64,000 nucleotides of DNA from Sarcocystis neurona (GCA_000727475.1 KL647289.1:506475-570474); one strand, 5' to 3'. Positions 13,701 to 27,087 are shown, counted from the first letter of the stretch. The notes: generated by a model from the sequence alone, not told the origin. A program made the numbers and translations.

Positions 13701-16700
13701 GTAAAAGAGCGTATGCTTAACTCTCTGTAAACGCGCGTATATCTCTTTGTCTATGTGTCTACGTTTATGTATCTGTGTGTCTATACATCCGTGTGGACGT
13801 GTGTCTACTTTCTGAATATATATATATATATATGCCTATGTCTACGCCTACGTATCCATCTCTGTAAATATATATATATATATAAGTGCATGTGTACGTT
13901 TGTGTCTAGATGCATCTACATTTATCTAGTAGCATGTGCATATCTGATTTTCCTGACAATATATGTTTAACACTCTAATTAACTTTGTATCCTTGATATG
14001 AAATATATGCATCTACAGATTGCCGAGCAGTGTGTTGCACTGTCCTACTGAAGTATATGCGTATGCATCAGCTTGCCTTTGTTCGTGATATAGATTTTCA
14101 CCTCTGCAGACGAAATTTTTCGAAGGAAATGCTACCTCCTAGGTATGTGTGGCATCTTTCGATCCCTTCCCGTTATCTGCTGTACAACGTACTCTGCCTC
14201 TTTGGTCACTCCTCGCACTCTCTTACATGTTACATGCATATTCATACATACGTACGTATGTATGAGCGTCAACATCACATGTGTGTGTGTATTTATATAT
14301 TTAAGTACATGTATATATATGCCTATATGTGTACACGTCCGTAAACGTCTTCTACGTATAGGTGTGTTGATTTCTGTTACTCCCCTCTTTGCGTGGTTAT
14401 TCTTTTTTGATCTTTTTCGCCCCTCTTCGTGTGCCTGCCTGAAGGTCATATCTGTATGCGTCTTTAGCTATATAAATATTTCCTCATGTATTCAGACATC
14501 ACTGATGCATTCATGTGTAGGCCGACGCGTGTCTGCGTGAAGATATCAATGTATAGTGCTTCTGTCTCCCTGCCCTCGGCACCGCACACGCGTAGATTAA
14601 TTAAGTGATCCGTCCTCGCCCCGTTGTCAGTGTGCTCTATTGCAGCTGTCTACTGTTCACTGACGCTTCTGTTGCTGCTTTTGTACTGCTCTGGCTGCCG
14701 GCGTTGCCTCTGCCCGGCGGCCACTGCTGCTGACACTGCTGCAGTCGCTGACGCTCTGCAGCTGCTGATGGTGGCTCTCTCTGTCAATGCGGCAGAGACT
14801 CTGTAGTGTCGCAGCTGCTGTTCTGTCGTTTCTTCTGTGCTGGTGGTGCTCCTGCGTCTACGTACACGTATCTATACATGTGTGCGTATTTGTGTATATG
14901 TGTGTGCGGATGAGTGGTGAGATATGCGTGAGGTGCGTATGAGACCGGTTGGTTTTTTCGTGTGGGATTTTCTTTCAGCTGTTTTCAGCTGGGTAGTTAC
15001 GCTGCTGGTCTTCTACGCGGCCAATTACTACTTTGACGATCCATGGATGCAGAAGCAGCTCGGCGCAGGGTCGACGTGGATAACCTTCTTCACTGCTCGA
15101 CTGTGTGACGCCTTTTCTCTCGCTTTTACCGGCGCTGCAATTTTCTTCCTGGAAGTCTACCACTCCGAGGGAGCTGGGGAAGGATGGGGATGGGTCTGCG
15201 CACTCTGCTACAAATCTGCGGCTCTTACTGGTAAGGGACCTGTCGAGGAGCTCCGCGTTCTGAGCGAAATCTATGCTTTCAGTACACCTGCAAACATGTA
15301 TACTTCTGTGCATATACGAAACTTTGTAGGAAGGAAAAGAAAGGAGAGGAGGCTGGGAACGCGGTCGACGCACGTACTTCTTGCGCAGCTTCATCCGGCA
15401 CCGTAGCGTGCCTTTTCTTTTTTTGCTCACCTCAAACCGAGTGTTCCCTTTCCAGCGAGAGACGGTCACATTGAAGTATACGCTGATCTGAAAGATGCAC
15501 GTTCGACTCTGTGACCCGTGTGATGAATTGCATCTGCTCGTACGTGTATATATGAACTACAATAGAGCGGGTACGTGTGTGTGTGTATGGGTGTGTGTAT
15601 GTGTGCTTTGCCGCTTTACATGGGGAAACATAGAGTCAGCAGGGATTCTAAGGACGTACTTATGTCAGTAGAAATGGTTGCAAATCCACACTTACATGAA
15701 CAACTGGCACGCACGCACGTAGAGTGTCTACAATCTTGACCGTAGACGCTTCTGATGAGGCTCTGGGAAGGTTGGAGGCCGCCACCGATAGATGGGGCAG
15801 TGTTTCTTAAATTTGGTGGTAATCTTGTCCGTGTAACTTATTAACGTTCTTTTCCAGGGGTTGTAAACAAGAGTCTTGCCTCCTTCTTGTTTACTTGTTA
15901 CGTGCTTCTTGTTCTCCTACCAGATAGACAAACGCGGTCTGCGTTGTGTGCCACATAATCTTTCATGAATGTCTCTCTAAGTCCTGCGGCCTGCGTACAC
16001 CGCATTCTTCAATAGATGTGTCTTCCCGTCCCCTTCTACGAGTTGCACAGCTCTCATTCCCTGCCTTGTGGATCCCTGCTGCACCGGCTCCTCTGTAGCG
16101 ATGACAGGGACCTGTTTTCACTACCTCCTCACCGGGTTCGCTTCTTCGCTGTATAAAAGCGCGTGCTTCTTCCTTTTGACTTGCTTTGCTTACAGCCGAT
16201 GAGAACCGCGTCCCGTGAAAGGGAAAGTGAAACACATACACGTTTTTGTGTTTTCTGTTAACATCTCTTGAAAGATGCGAGAGTCACTAGTGCTTTTCTC
16301 AGCCCTCGCTCGCTACAACACTTTCCTCGTGCTGCCACACGGTGGAGTCGCGTTGCCGGGGTACCTTCTCTGTTTACTCTCTTCTGTTACATTTCATCGT
16401 GTGGGATGACTGTACACTGCAGTAGCAGGTGCGTGTATTTTCCCGGTGCGCTCCCCCTCGGGAGACACGTTTGCAATAAGAAGTGCTGCATTCCGTCTGT
16501 TTCAGCCGACAGTTTCCCGCTTTATTCACGTGCGTGGCCGTTCTTTGAGCAGTCAGAGATTTTTTGCATGCCGCAGTCACCCATTCGAATAGAAAGTTCA
16601 CTATGAGAGTTTCTGGCCTGCCGGCGTCCTGACTTGTCGGCATCCTAACTTGCCGGCATCCTAACTTGCCGGCATCCTGGCTTGCCGGCATGTTTTGCAA

Positions 16701-18339
16701 GTGTTGTGACTTTGCGACGCTGCGTGCCCATTTTATTACACGTCCGCACGTGTGTGGAGAAACGATGGTAGTAGTGTTCGGGGTCGCAATAAAGCAACAC
16801 CATTATAGAAACATGTGCAAGAGGGATAAGTGGGTAGTGAGGTTCACATTTAAGAATATACTGCCCAGTGTTAGAAAGGAGAACAAGGTGTCCACTGCAT
16901 TGATGGAATTAACATTTACGGTAGCAGTAGAAGTACGGATGTATATAAAGAGATCGAATGGCCTTCCATGTACGGAAATGTAATAGGTGACGCTGAGAGA
17001 TCCGCTCGTACATGCAGGATCGTAGCCCAGAGGTGCGCAGAAGGGCATAGTCCGGTGGAGACGCCAAGTAAATTTGCTGCGTGTCTGTAAAGAGAAAAGA
17101 CAACAACTTTTTAACGTGAATGTGACGATATGGTGTTGCACACATGAAAGAAACCACCATACAAATGAGGATCATTCGTAAAAAAAGAAACAGGGTCAAA
17201 TGTCTTGTGCAGTGCGGTGGTCCACGTAGGTGAGGAAGCATCGATAATGGATGTAAAACACAATCCAGCATTTGTCTACGAATGTAGAGAAGAACGGCGT
17301 GAACGCGTATGCAAAGAACACCCCGTCAAATGTGTAAGAAGGCGTATTTTGTCAAAAGCTTCTTTAACGATCCCCGCTCACGTCATCTTGCTGCTCGGGC
17401 ATCATGCTGCTAGAATCACGAGGAGAACTAGCAGTCCGAGAAAGGTCTGTGTCAACGTCGATTGTTCGTTCCCTGACAACGTTGTCACAGAGTTTGCAGT
17501 CATAGAAACCAAAAGACGATGGCAAAGGAGACTGAGACATATGTTTAGAAGTTTAGACATATATGAGTGGAGAGAGCCATGTACTTATTTATTCACAGGT
17601 AATACGTATGCACGGTAGACACGTGTACACCTGTGTGCACGTACGACTCCCGTGTGTATAAATATACGTACGTGCGTGTATATAAATACGCGCAAATCTA
17701 TACATATACATATACGTACTTACATTTGCGCACACACATACGCACATACGTACATATCTACGTGTGTGTATAATCATATCTCTCTGTTAAAATTTACACC
17801 GTGTACATACATATATATGTATATATATTCACGTTAGTGTCTTTACTGTGCTTTCCGTACGCACTTCATTACGCCTACATTATATGGACTGTAATATATA
17901 TATATATATATACAAATATACTTATACGTGTAAATGTGTATATTACAGTGGATGTCTGTCTCCGTGATTGGATACTGACACGTGTGTATGTAAGTGTATA
18001 TGACTGGCTTTCTCCTTCTCTTGTGCGTTTGTGTGCGTTTGTACTTTAGAGGTCTTTGGCCTGATAACATTTGGAACCGACGCCTTCCCGGTGATTGACG
18101 CAGCGTTCACTGTGCTGCTGGGGATAGCGTTGGTAGTGGGCTGTGTGTGGACGTTATTATTTGAGCCAATATCTCACCGGTTTGATGTCAAACTAACCCA
18201 GTCTGCGATGAGAAACGAGTACTATAAATCTCGCAACGCGATGGCTTATTATGGACCTGCGGTGGTGAATGCGGACGGAGAAATTGATATTAGTGCGGCT
18301 GCGGAACAAGCACAGGCGTGCCTCTCCTGTGGGCTCTGA
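7788..18339 (+). CDS. Multi-pass membrane protein, function unknown (three exons)
   Basis: Exons are 7788-8101, 14989-15230 and 18050-18339 (stop TGA). The introns run AG|GTAAGA to TTTTCAG|C and TG|GTAAGG to TTTAG|AG. Phases match at both junctions and give 281 residues. Hydrophobic segments lie near residues 34-53, 76-96, 105-120, 137-161 and 203-224, so I expect about five membrane spans. The N-terminal stretch (FEPFWNFMVNY, 20-30) and the C-terminal tail from 225 are polar; the tail contains an NEYYKSRNAMAYYGP stretch and ends in CLSCGL, where the cysteines could be lipidated. Codon choice and composition in the exons are unlike the TA-rich introns. I do not recognise the family. It is likely an integral membrane protein of apicomplexans. 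Exon boundaries are inferred from sequence and not confirmed by cDNA. Confidence 0.8.
8102..14988 (+). other. Intron 1 of the membrane-protein gene
   Basis: A 6.9-kb intron with donor GTAAGAG and acceptor CTGTTTTCAG. It is full of TA, TG and TACGTG-type microsatellites, with a CT-rich stretch at 12700-13250 and a CTG-rich stretch at 14640-14830. An upstream AG at 14977-14978 would break the frame, so the acceptor at 14988 is preferred. No nested gene is supported. Confidence 0.7.
15231..18049 (+). other. Intron 2 of the membrane-protein gene
   Basis: A 2.8-kb intron with donor GTAAGGG and acceptor GTACTTTAG. The part 15960-17620 is unusually free of microsatellites and holds open frames on both strands, including 138 codons at 17205-17618 on plus. 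None resembles a known family. Confidence 0.6.
16617..16692. repeat. 16-bp minisatellite, about 4.75 copies
   Basis: The unit CTTGCCGGCATCCTAA repeats at 16617, 16633, 16649, 16665 and 16681 (last copy partial) with one to three changes per unit. The array lies inside intron 2 of the membrane-protein gene and is GC-rich compared with its surroundings. Confidence 0.95.
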
Positions 18340-20800
18340 GAGCAGGGCGACAAGGAGGCGAGGAGAAGACGCAGAAGACGGAGAGGAGAGAAAAAGGGGG
18401 AGAGGAAGAGGGCACAGAGGAGGACGAAGTGTAGAGACACTGAGACGTGTGTAAGACGTGTTGAGAGAACGCGAGCAGACGAGTGAAAAAAGAAGATAGG
18501 TCGGAGGATGTGGAGGACAAGGAGGAGAGTAACTCAAGGAAATGGGGATGAGGGAGACTGGGAGGAAACGTAGAGAGAGAGAAAAAAAAGAGGTCAGACT
18601 GAAAGGGGACAACAGAACTCCTCAAGGGAGAGCGATAGGGCCGACGGCGGACTTTGAAACAAATGGCTGAAAGGGAAGAAAAGCGGTAGTGTTAGTATAC
18701 TCACGAGTCTGTATGCTCATGTATATCTGTATACATAACACTACACATCTGGATGTACGCTGTGTGTATATGTATATATATATATATGTATACATACATA
18801 TGTGGACATGGGGACTGGCTGCGAAGAGTGGCTAACAGGAAGCCAAGAGCATAGGATATATACAGAGGCACTTTGGATGTACGAGAAGAAAGGCTGGGGA
18901 AAGGGAAGCGAAAGTCAATTTATTATTCAAGCGGAAAAAACGTTTGTGAGTCACTCACCACACAGTAATGGTAGATTGGCGAAGCCGCATGAGCTTGCGT
19001 GTAAATACAGAGATTCACGTTCACAAAAAAGAAATATAGTAATGTATACACATTTGTGTATTCGCATGCGTATGCGCCTATCTGTACAATTATGAACAAG
19101 TAGAAATCCGCAAAAAACCATCGTGCAGGCGGGTCCCGTACGACGCTGCATTACAGGTGAAGGCGGTGACACGCCGAGATAGAAAATAGCGAAGGCGAGA
19201 GAGGAAAGAGAGTGCAAAGGGGAGGAGAAACGAGAAGGAAAAGTGCTAAGCAGTTACTGCTATGGGAGACGTTGATCACGGAGGCGGGGAAAAAGGAACG
19301 AAAAAGGTGGAGTGGGAGGAAGAGCAGGAAATGAGAATGCTGGACGAGGAAAAAGGCTGACGATCACAAAGAAATTCAGAATTAGTTGTAAAGTGGGTAG
19401 GCTGCTTTCTACGGGGGAATAGGAAGCGCATTTTTTGCCGTTAACGTATTGTACTTATACTTACAGAAATGTATGGTGCCCATCTACGCGTATACATACA
19501 CACGTGTATGTATACAAATGTCCATAGGCGTAGAAGTGAACACATTTATGTACACGTGTGTGTATGGCGTTGTCTCACATGGAAGGTGTAATGTATTTTC
19601 GTGAAAGTGTTTTGTGTTGCGGCACGGTTCCCCTCGTAGACTTTGTTCTCTCAATGGAAAAACGCCGTACCTTGCTTTGAGCTACTCGTTTCGTTGACGG
19701 CATCTCTCGCGTAGAGGGTATCCCCCTCTTGCGGAGACAGACCTCCTCTCGTGGTGGAATTTCTCGGTTAAACCCGTTCTTTTCCCTCTTCACATGACAA
19801 CTACCTAGGCGCATTGTAAATTTCTGCTACTTGGCCAGCACGAACGTGTGCACACGACACCCAGTATCGACTGCAGCAGTTCTTCTGGGGACGACTGGAG
19901 ACCATTTTCTACATGTTTGAAGTGTTGGGCACATCGAGTTTCCTTAGAGCACCAATGTGTGGCCGCGGGATGACGTGTCCTCGGAGGACCACCAGCCATC
20001 CGGAGTTGCTTCAGCCAAGGGCATTGTACGGGCTTTGCCGATGCGTCTGTTTGTACATCTATTGCTACTGCCATATATTACATAGTTTCCCAGCCTATAC
20101 GTCTGTCCTCTGCTGGTGGTGTTCTGTACTACCGACTGGTTTTCGGCTCTTTCGATATCTTCCTCTGCTGCTACGAGTATACAATGTATGATCAATCGCA
20201 CATATTTAGTGCACTCCTAGACGGTGCTCATTGCATCGACTCTGTGCTTCACGTTTCAGATACTGGTGATCCTGCTTCGTGTAAACGATGTGCATCTCAT
20301 TTTATAAATGACCTTCTGCATTCACAAATGTGTTGTTGTCCCCATAAGATCAGGAGACTTTGTTCTGCAGATGACTCTACCTGGTAAAGAAACTTGTCTT
20401 CAAAGATCAAGGACGGTCACCTCTTCCCCTCGGTTTAGAAAATCAACTGAGAGAAACTGTCCTCTACTGCTTTTTCCTGTCTAGATACTACACGTATAAT
20501 ATATGTGCCTGCCCGAAATACACCCGCGCTGTGGTATCTTCCTTCGAAGGGCAGGCGTGAAGATCTGTGCCTTTTGAAGTGTCTACATTGATACCGCCCA
20601 CAACCGTGTAAGAGCCCGTGTAAAACAGCGTTTTTGTACCGTGTAACTGTAGTGGATTGTCTACCCCCATGTTCTGCGCAAGAGGGTTGTGTCACTTACG
20701 TCACTCAGCGTTTCCGGCTACAAATTCATATGTTACGAGCGTCAGCTAGTTTGCGAATAAGCGAAGGACGCCGATTCTAGAAGTCCTTCACTAATTCTGA
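18340..20800. other. 3' flank and intergenic sequence
   Basis: Purine-rich plus-strand DNA follows the stop at 18339 for about 300 bp and probably includes the 3' untranslated region. Short TATG microsatellites lie near 18720-18800. From about 19600 the sequence is unique and microsatellite-poor. Minus-strand open frames (20074-19805, 20201-19944, 20670-20488) overlap in different frames and cannot be joined with confidence. Confidence 0.5.
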
Positions 20801-20802
20801 AA

Positions 20803-21291
20803 ATGTCGGAGGTTGCGCCACAGAAAGGCGCGGTTGTGCATTTAATTGGTGAAAACCATGTTGAAGAAAGCGGCCTGACAGAGTACAAGATTACCCACCA
20901 GGTGGAAAAAGTAAGATTATTGGAGAACGTGCGCTGACGGTAGACCTTTCTTCCCACAATAGGACTACGTATTCTGATGATATGCTTCTTGGGTACAGCG
21001 CCCCGTTGCGATGTGTGTGCGGCAACGTAATGGGCGATTACATTAATAGGCTTGCCGTATGTCAGCCATATGAGGCTCTCAGCGTTTGCACAACATCCGA
21101 AAGAGGAGAGGTGTTTACCTCGGATTTTTTGCGTAGCCATCTGCCGCTGTTTCATTTGTATCGAAGTACTGCATCATATCCATCTGCCGTACACGCGCAT
21201 TCCTTTCTTTGAGAAGAATGCGACAAGCACCGTAGTGGGTTATGTTAACAGGAGTGGACGCCTCGTCCTATCTAAACTTGGAGCAGAGTAA
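20803..21291 (+). CDS. Possible small two-exon gene, unrecognised
   Basis: A start at 20803 opens 36 codons (MSEVAPQKGAVVHLIGENHV at the N-terminus) to a good donor at 20910|GTAAGA. A second protein-like stretch ends at the TAA at 21289-21291 with the residues RSGRLVLSKLGAE. The obvious acceptors before it (TTTTTTGCGTAG at about 21145 and TATCGAAG at about 21175) both need a phase-1 donor, but the donor is phase 0, so the join does not work as drawn. Another open frame (20982-21212) covers the middle. It may be a real small gene with an exon I missed, a frameshifted relic, or chance. Confidence 0.2.
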
Positions 21292-21776
21292 TATACAGCA
21301 ATGTTCTGGATCCTGCACACCCCTCCCTTATGATATTTTTCGACAAAACGGTGACAAGGGTGAGTCCTTAAAAGTGTGGTCGGTTTAGAGTTCCTCTTTA
21401 CCAGGTCCAATCACATATTCTTTCAGAATCAATTCGAATACCAAGTAGGACTTCAGAGGCGTTCAAACCTGTTTCACTCGTTATTCACACTTCTCTCTAG
21501 TGTTCCTGCAATGAAATTTTGAGAGAGCAGTTCCCCGTTTGCCAGCAAAAACTGTATTCTCACAAAATTTGCACTGACTTTCAAATACTGTCTGGTGTTT
21601 ATTTTTGTGGAGAATCTCGAAACTAGCGATACCGCTGTAGTTGTCTAGAACAACGGTAGCCTACAGCGTCAATTACCTGAGCAATGCAGAGTCATTCTCA
21701 ATTGAATGACACACCTTTTTAAAGTTTTGAGGAACTTCTTAACGATGCCTTTGGACTAGAGCTGATTCGCGCACAG

Positions 21777-22026
21777 CCATTTTCCCACTCAAGAGACGCA
21801 CCTTTCTGAAGCTTCTAGAAACATATAACGACGCCTTTCGATTTGCGAACATGCAAGTCGATCTGTATTCGGCGGACAGTCACTGAAATGGGAAGCTCAC
21901 AACCATTTTCCCACTCAAGAGACGCACCTTTCTGAAGCTCCTAGAAACATTTAACGACGCCTTTCGATTTGCGAACGTGCAAGTCGATCTGTATTCGGCG
22001 GACAGTCACTGATCTGAAATGGGAAG
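21777..22026. repeat. Tandem 126-bp duplication plus a decayed third copy
   Basis: Copy 1 is 21777-21895 and copy 2 is 21903-22026. They differ by a few substitutions and a 5-bp insertion (TCTGA) near the end of copy 2. A clearly related but more diverged partial copy lies upstream at about 21707-21757 (ACACACCTTTTTAAAG against GACGCACCTTTCTGAAG). No open frame runs through the copies. Confidence 0.95.
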
Positions 22027-23256
22027 TTTTCCCCATTGCGGCGAAAGAGACGGCTTTAAACAGATGTGAACCGCATTCATGAAAGAAGCTCATAAAATCT
22101 GGGTACGATTCTGACGTAGGTCAGCGGCTCGCTCAAGTTGCATGATGGCGCGCAGCTCCCTTTACGGCCGCACATTTTCCCAAGTATCACAGCCCTGGAG
22201 TGGTGGAATTTGTAAATGTCCGAGTGACTTAGGAAGACGTCACCTGCGTCTTATTTAGGAAAGGATACAGAGATTCACCTACGTTCATGCCCTACGTTAC
22301 AAAGCTAAACTCTGCCCCGCATAAATGTAGTTCTGTGCTACTCATCGATTGTAGTTACGAAGTGTGTGCCACCACAACACGTTCCACGTGCATCTGCGTG
22401 GTAGACTAGTGCTGAAGTTGAAACATAATTCAGTTTATAGCGCTTTTCGTTGGTAATTCACTTCACATCTTCATGTGTTGATAGAGGTATCAGTTCAGTC
22501 ATAATACTCATAGTCACTTCGGTATGGGTGCAGCTATGTATCATCTGACAACCACCTGATCAGCAGTCCTCGAAGATTAGAACTCGTAGTCGGGAGAATG
22601 TTTACACTGGCAAAGAACAACAGAAAGCAAACAAAACATCAAGTCACGCCAACGAACAGGCAGAGTATATTCTAGATGTCGAAGCAAAAAGCTTTGCGCC
22701 TTCTGCGTTGATGCAGACATCAACGCCGATCAACAACGGTGTCTACGTGAAGAGAGAAGAAAAAAAGTGAATAGTTCGACAAAATTCACGGATATACTAC
22801 GTATAATTCGATGTACTCGACAACCGGTTCCTGGAATAGATAGACTCCGGCAGTCTGAACGACGCGCTAAAAACCTTGACGCTTGACACAGGTTGTCTAT
22901 ACTCTTGTCAGGCTTTTCACTTACTCCGCTGTACACTGCGCAACCATACAAATAGTATATTTGTATTTGCGTGTGCGAATATATTAATATGTATATACAT
23001 GCGTATATAGGTGTGTATACATATTTATGTATGTAATATGTAATTGAGGTGTACTGATGTATTCCTTGCCGGGGGCGCCGTCTTCGCCGGGAAGTCGTAT
23101 GTGGCGAGGTACCTGCGGGAACGATGGGAGTGTCCGTGCACGGGCTACCAGTAGACACACACACAGCGTTACATACATTTCTTGTCCACAACCGTGCCGT
23201 AATACATTGTATCCACTACGAACGTTTTGGTTTGTCTTCGTCGGCGCACTTACTGT

Positions 23257-23280
23257 CCCCACCCCCCCCTCCCCCCCCCC
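23257..23280. repeat. Near-pure poly-C tract
   Basis: Runs of C broken only by an A and a T. On the minus strand this is a G-rich tract that could form a quadruplex and is error-prone in sequencing. Confidence 0.9.
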
Positions 23281-26200
23281 GGCAAACTAAAACGTTACTG
23301 CAAAACTTCATCATAAGCGTCAATTGCAAATGCTACTACTAATTCTCTGTAGTGTTTGTCGTCCGTAGCCGAGCATATCCTCGTATGCCGTGAGGTGCGT
23401 GAACGTAAACATCCACATTATGTAAACTGAGGTGCGGGAACGCCCATACACGAGTCTAGTGACAGCTAGCGCCCCCTGTTGGACGTCCCGCGCAGGGCGG
23501 CGGTGCTTGACGTTGACCCTTTTTGTCCACGAATAATGCCGCTTGCGTACAATGGCGAGACCGTCTCATGGGAGCAGCATATTTTCTTATGGACAAACTT
23601 GGAACTAATACAGATGAAGGAAAGGAGGTCGCAGCCGGCGACAACACCCACCTCTCGCTGGCCTTCATTCTTGAATTTCTACATGGCCGATCTACACACC
23701 TGCACTGGCCACGTGCCGGCACAGCAGAGTTGACACATGATTAAGCGCTCGAGTGCGTTTCCAGCCCTGCGATATGTCTTTTTTTCAGGGCGATTTGGAA
23801 GTTGGTGCGATTCACTACAACCTTGTATTATTACTCCAGTGATTAGTTGTTTTCCTGCCGCGTTCTACCTTGTATTAAATATGTGTGTTATCTCCGTCAA
23901 ACTCATATTCTGGGACTCTGACGACTACAATGGTGGCTACCACAATTTATGAATGCTTACACCGTATCTGTGCTGACCTCGGATATTGAAATATGACTAA
24001 TCTAAATGTTGGTATTTGTATTTGAAAGCGTAAATACAAACTGAAAACTTAATTACCTTGTGACTTAGCTGTACAGTCAAATTTTTAAACGAATTGCCGA
24101 CGATACAGATTTCTATTCGTTGGTACAATATCGACCTGGCACGACACACGTAGAAATACTCCGCTGCCTGCAAACAGGAGCGACAAAGTGTATGCCGTTC
24201 TCCGATAAAACCCGAGTCTTCCAACTGTCGTGCAGCGACTGCATTCCACAGTTCAGCGACAACCTGCGCGGCCGTTAAATGTCGTCGGAACAATTGTGTC
24301 TACCTTCTGTACGAGACGACTGCTTCTCAGCAAATCTCCCCTGTCTATGCGGTTTTTTATACGATCTGCGTTGTTCGCCTTCGAACCCTCCCGGCAGCTT
24401 TTATACACACTGTAGCGAAGGAGGTATACTGAATGGTTGCTAAGCTGCGGTTAATTCCCTGCGTGTGAGCGCATAGAGAAACAGCTTTGTATAGCATGTG
24501 TACAGATCATGCCGAGCGGGATATTCGCTCGGTACGTGCGCACTCGTCTCTGTCAATTCGGTAAACAAGACTCAGGCTGGGTACATTAGAGTAGACCACA
24601 ACTGATGGACACCGTCATTTCACAAGGTCAAGCGGCAAATAGAAGGCGTGACCGTTAAAACAAGTAAAGGGACCCACCGCGGAAGCGACAGCGTCGCTTC
24701 AGAAGCGCGCAGCGTCCTCTTCAGAGGTTCGTATGATTACTACGATGAGTGTGAAAGGGCCCCGTCAAGAGGTAGAATCCAAATGAAAGGGATCACCGTG
24801 AGCTCAGCTAGTGTCACTACTGGAGATCTACTTGGTGAGAGAGATAGTGAGGAAGTGACACCTTATTACAGTGCTAGATCCAAAGAAGTCTATTGACATC
24901 GTTTTGTTCCTCGCCGTTACCTTCAGTTAAAGACGCGATTTGACACAAGTGTCTCCGCGTCGGCACTTTGTAGAGGCAGCGTTCAAACATGTGAAACCTC
25001 AAAAAACGTGAAGAGCTCGGCAGCAACTGTCCGGCTGCTTTTGTTTTTCCGCCCTCTCTAACCGAGCAACGCGGCTCGACCGACCACGTGGAGACGACGG
25101 GAAATATATACGCGTAGTAGAAGTTGAAGCGCGGACGAAGCTGTGCAAGAGAATTGCTAGCCTTCGTCGAATCGGGAATTTGATGTATGTCAATGGGGGA
25201 CAGTGCAAAGAAACGCGCAAAAGACCAGTAGTCGAAGAAGCCGTTCTGTGTCCGTTTTTACGAGTATGTGCAGTTTTGTCTCTTTGGTCCTAAGGATGTG
25301 TATTTGCGTGTACTTGTATTCACTTGCATACGCATCCGTATTTATGTGCGTATATATATATATATGAATATGGACAATGCATACACACACATACATACGC
25401 ATGTACCCACATTCGGTAACGTGCATAATTATATAAGCCGTGACAAAAAATGTGTATACGCAATATCGTTAGGATGCTCTTCCCATGAATTTTTTGCTGA
25501 ATCCCCCACCGTGTCAAATGTCGGCGTAAAGGGTCAGTCTGAGGGAGTCTCTAAGAATCCACGGACCGAGTCCACGGAACTTGTACGTTTGATGTGGTAC
25601 AACGTGCTGCACTTGTGTACATGTTCAGAAGGCGTGCACACGTGTAACTGCTCAAAAGTAAATATGTGTACATATGCTGTAGGTGATACGACGTCAGCAG
25701 ACACGCGTGGCGGAACGGTAGGCATCCTTATCTGGTGTAGACGTACGCACAAAAACATACTGCTGTTCAATAGTCTACACAAATCTACGTATATGCACGT
25801 GGCTATGCTTTGTGTTTGTAGAGGTAAAACTGCACTGGCGAGCACGTGTCCTCGCATACGTCTGGCTGCACGATATATGTACGTGTGTACTGTCTACGTA
25901 GGGGTGCGGGAAGAAGTTGCTCTTCCTTGAATACACATATATGTACAAAGACGTCCGCGCAGTTTTCAAGTACATTCGCCCATATGTGTGAAGCGTGTTT
26001 GCTGTTGTGCTTCGGCACGCGCGTGTTGCTTTCTCCTCTTCTCATATACGTGCGTAGGCGTGAATATGATTTATCAGTCGGATACGCTGTGTACACGGAT
26101 GCCTGATAAAAGTGACCTCTATACACTTACCCGTGCACCTGGACAGGTTTCAAAAGTGGACCGGCTCCGGCGGAAACATGTATGTTAGTAGCGTTTCGTA

Positions 26201-26492
26201 TACACAAATCAGCTGCTTGCGCCGGTATGTCCTCATAGTTGGCCGTATGACTACCTGCAACGGGATCGATTCACGCCGCGTAAGCGAGCACACGCCGTGC
26301 ATTCTAAGTAGACGTGTAATCTACGTGCTTGTTGCTGCGGCTAGCAGGAGCAGTGTGTGGATACCCATGTACGTGAATATATTTTGTATACGTCGCTGAA
26401 ACATTCTCTGTGTGCGTCTTCCTGTGCGTGGAAATGCATACAAACGTGTCTCTCCTTTGCTCGTGTGTGTGCCAGTGCGTGTACATGGACAC

Positions 26493-26549
26493 GTCTATCT
26501 ATCTGTCTATCTATCCACCTATCTATCTATCCATCTATCTATCTATCTA
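26493..26549. repeat. TATC tetranucleotide microsatellite
   Basis: About fourteen ATCT units with a few substitutions. All three plus frames stay open across it as Ser/Ile/Tyr/Leu repeats, which explains the overlapping open frames there. Confidence 0.95.
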
Positions 26550-27064
26550 CCATGTGTGTATGTCCGTGCGTACAAGTCTTTTACTTCTGTCCGTGTACCC
26601 GTGGTGCTGCCTGTACGCATCTGTCTGCACGTAGGTGTATGACTGCACTTGCATTTGTATGAATTTCTTTATGCGAGATGGGCTGCACGCAGAGATACAC
26701 TCACCTATGTACACAAGCCCGATGAAACTGCCAGTGCTTTCAAATGCGTAAGGTCAGGTATACCTGCCCGTTTCATTATGCAGCCGAGTGTGAGCAGAGA
26801 CCTGTCCCAACGACCAAAGCAACTCACAAATTTTCGCGCGTGTACCCAGTGAAGTGTATATATCTACGTAACGTTGCGCCTGTCAATACACATGCGTAAT
26901 TATACCCCTGGCAACGTATGCGCATGTATGCTCATTCAGGTATATATATATATATACGTGTATTTCTGTGTGTGTACCCACGTGTACGGAGATACACATG
27001 GAAGCAGATTTGTACGCACGCGCAGATGCGCATGTACAGGGAATATCTGTGTGTGCGTATTTGA

Positions 27065-27087
27065 GTGTGTGTGTGTGTGTGTGTGTG
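27065..27087. repeat. GT dinucleotide microsatellite
   Basis: An uninterrupted GT run of about 23 bp, next to further TG-rich sequence. Confidence 0.95.

Noticed and set aside
25268..25930. 220-codon plus-strand open frame
   Set aside because: It crosses TATG/ACGTG-type low-complexity DNA, giving Tyr/Ile/His/Cys-rich sequence with no domain or splice context.
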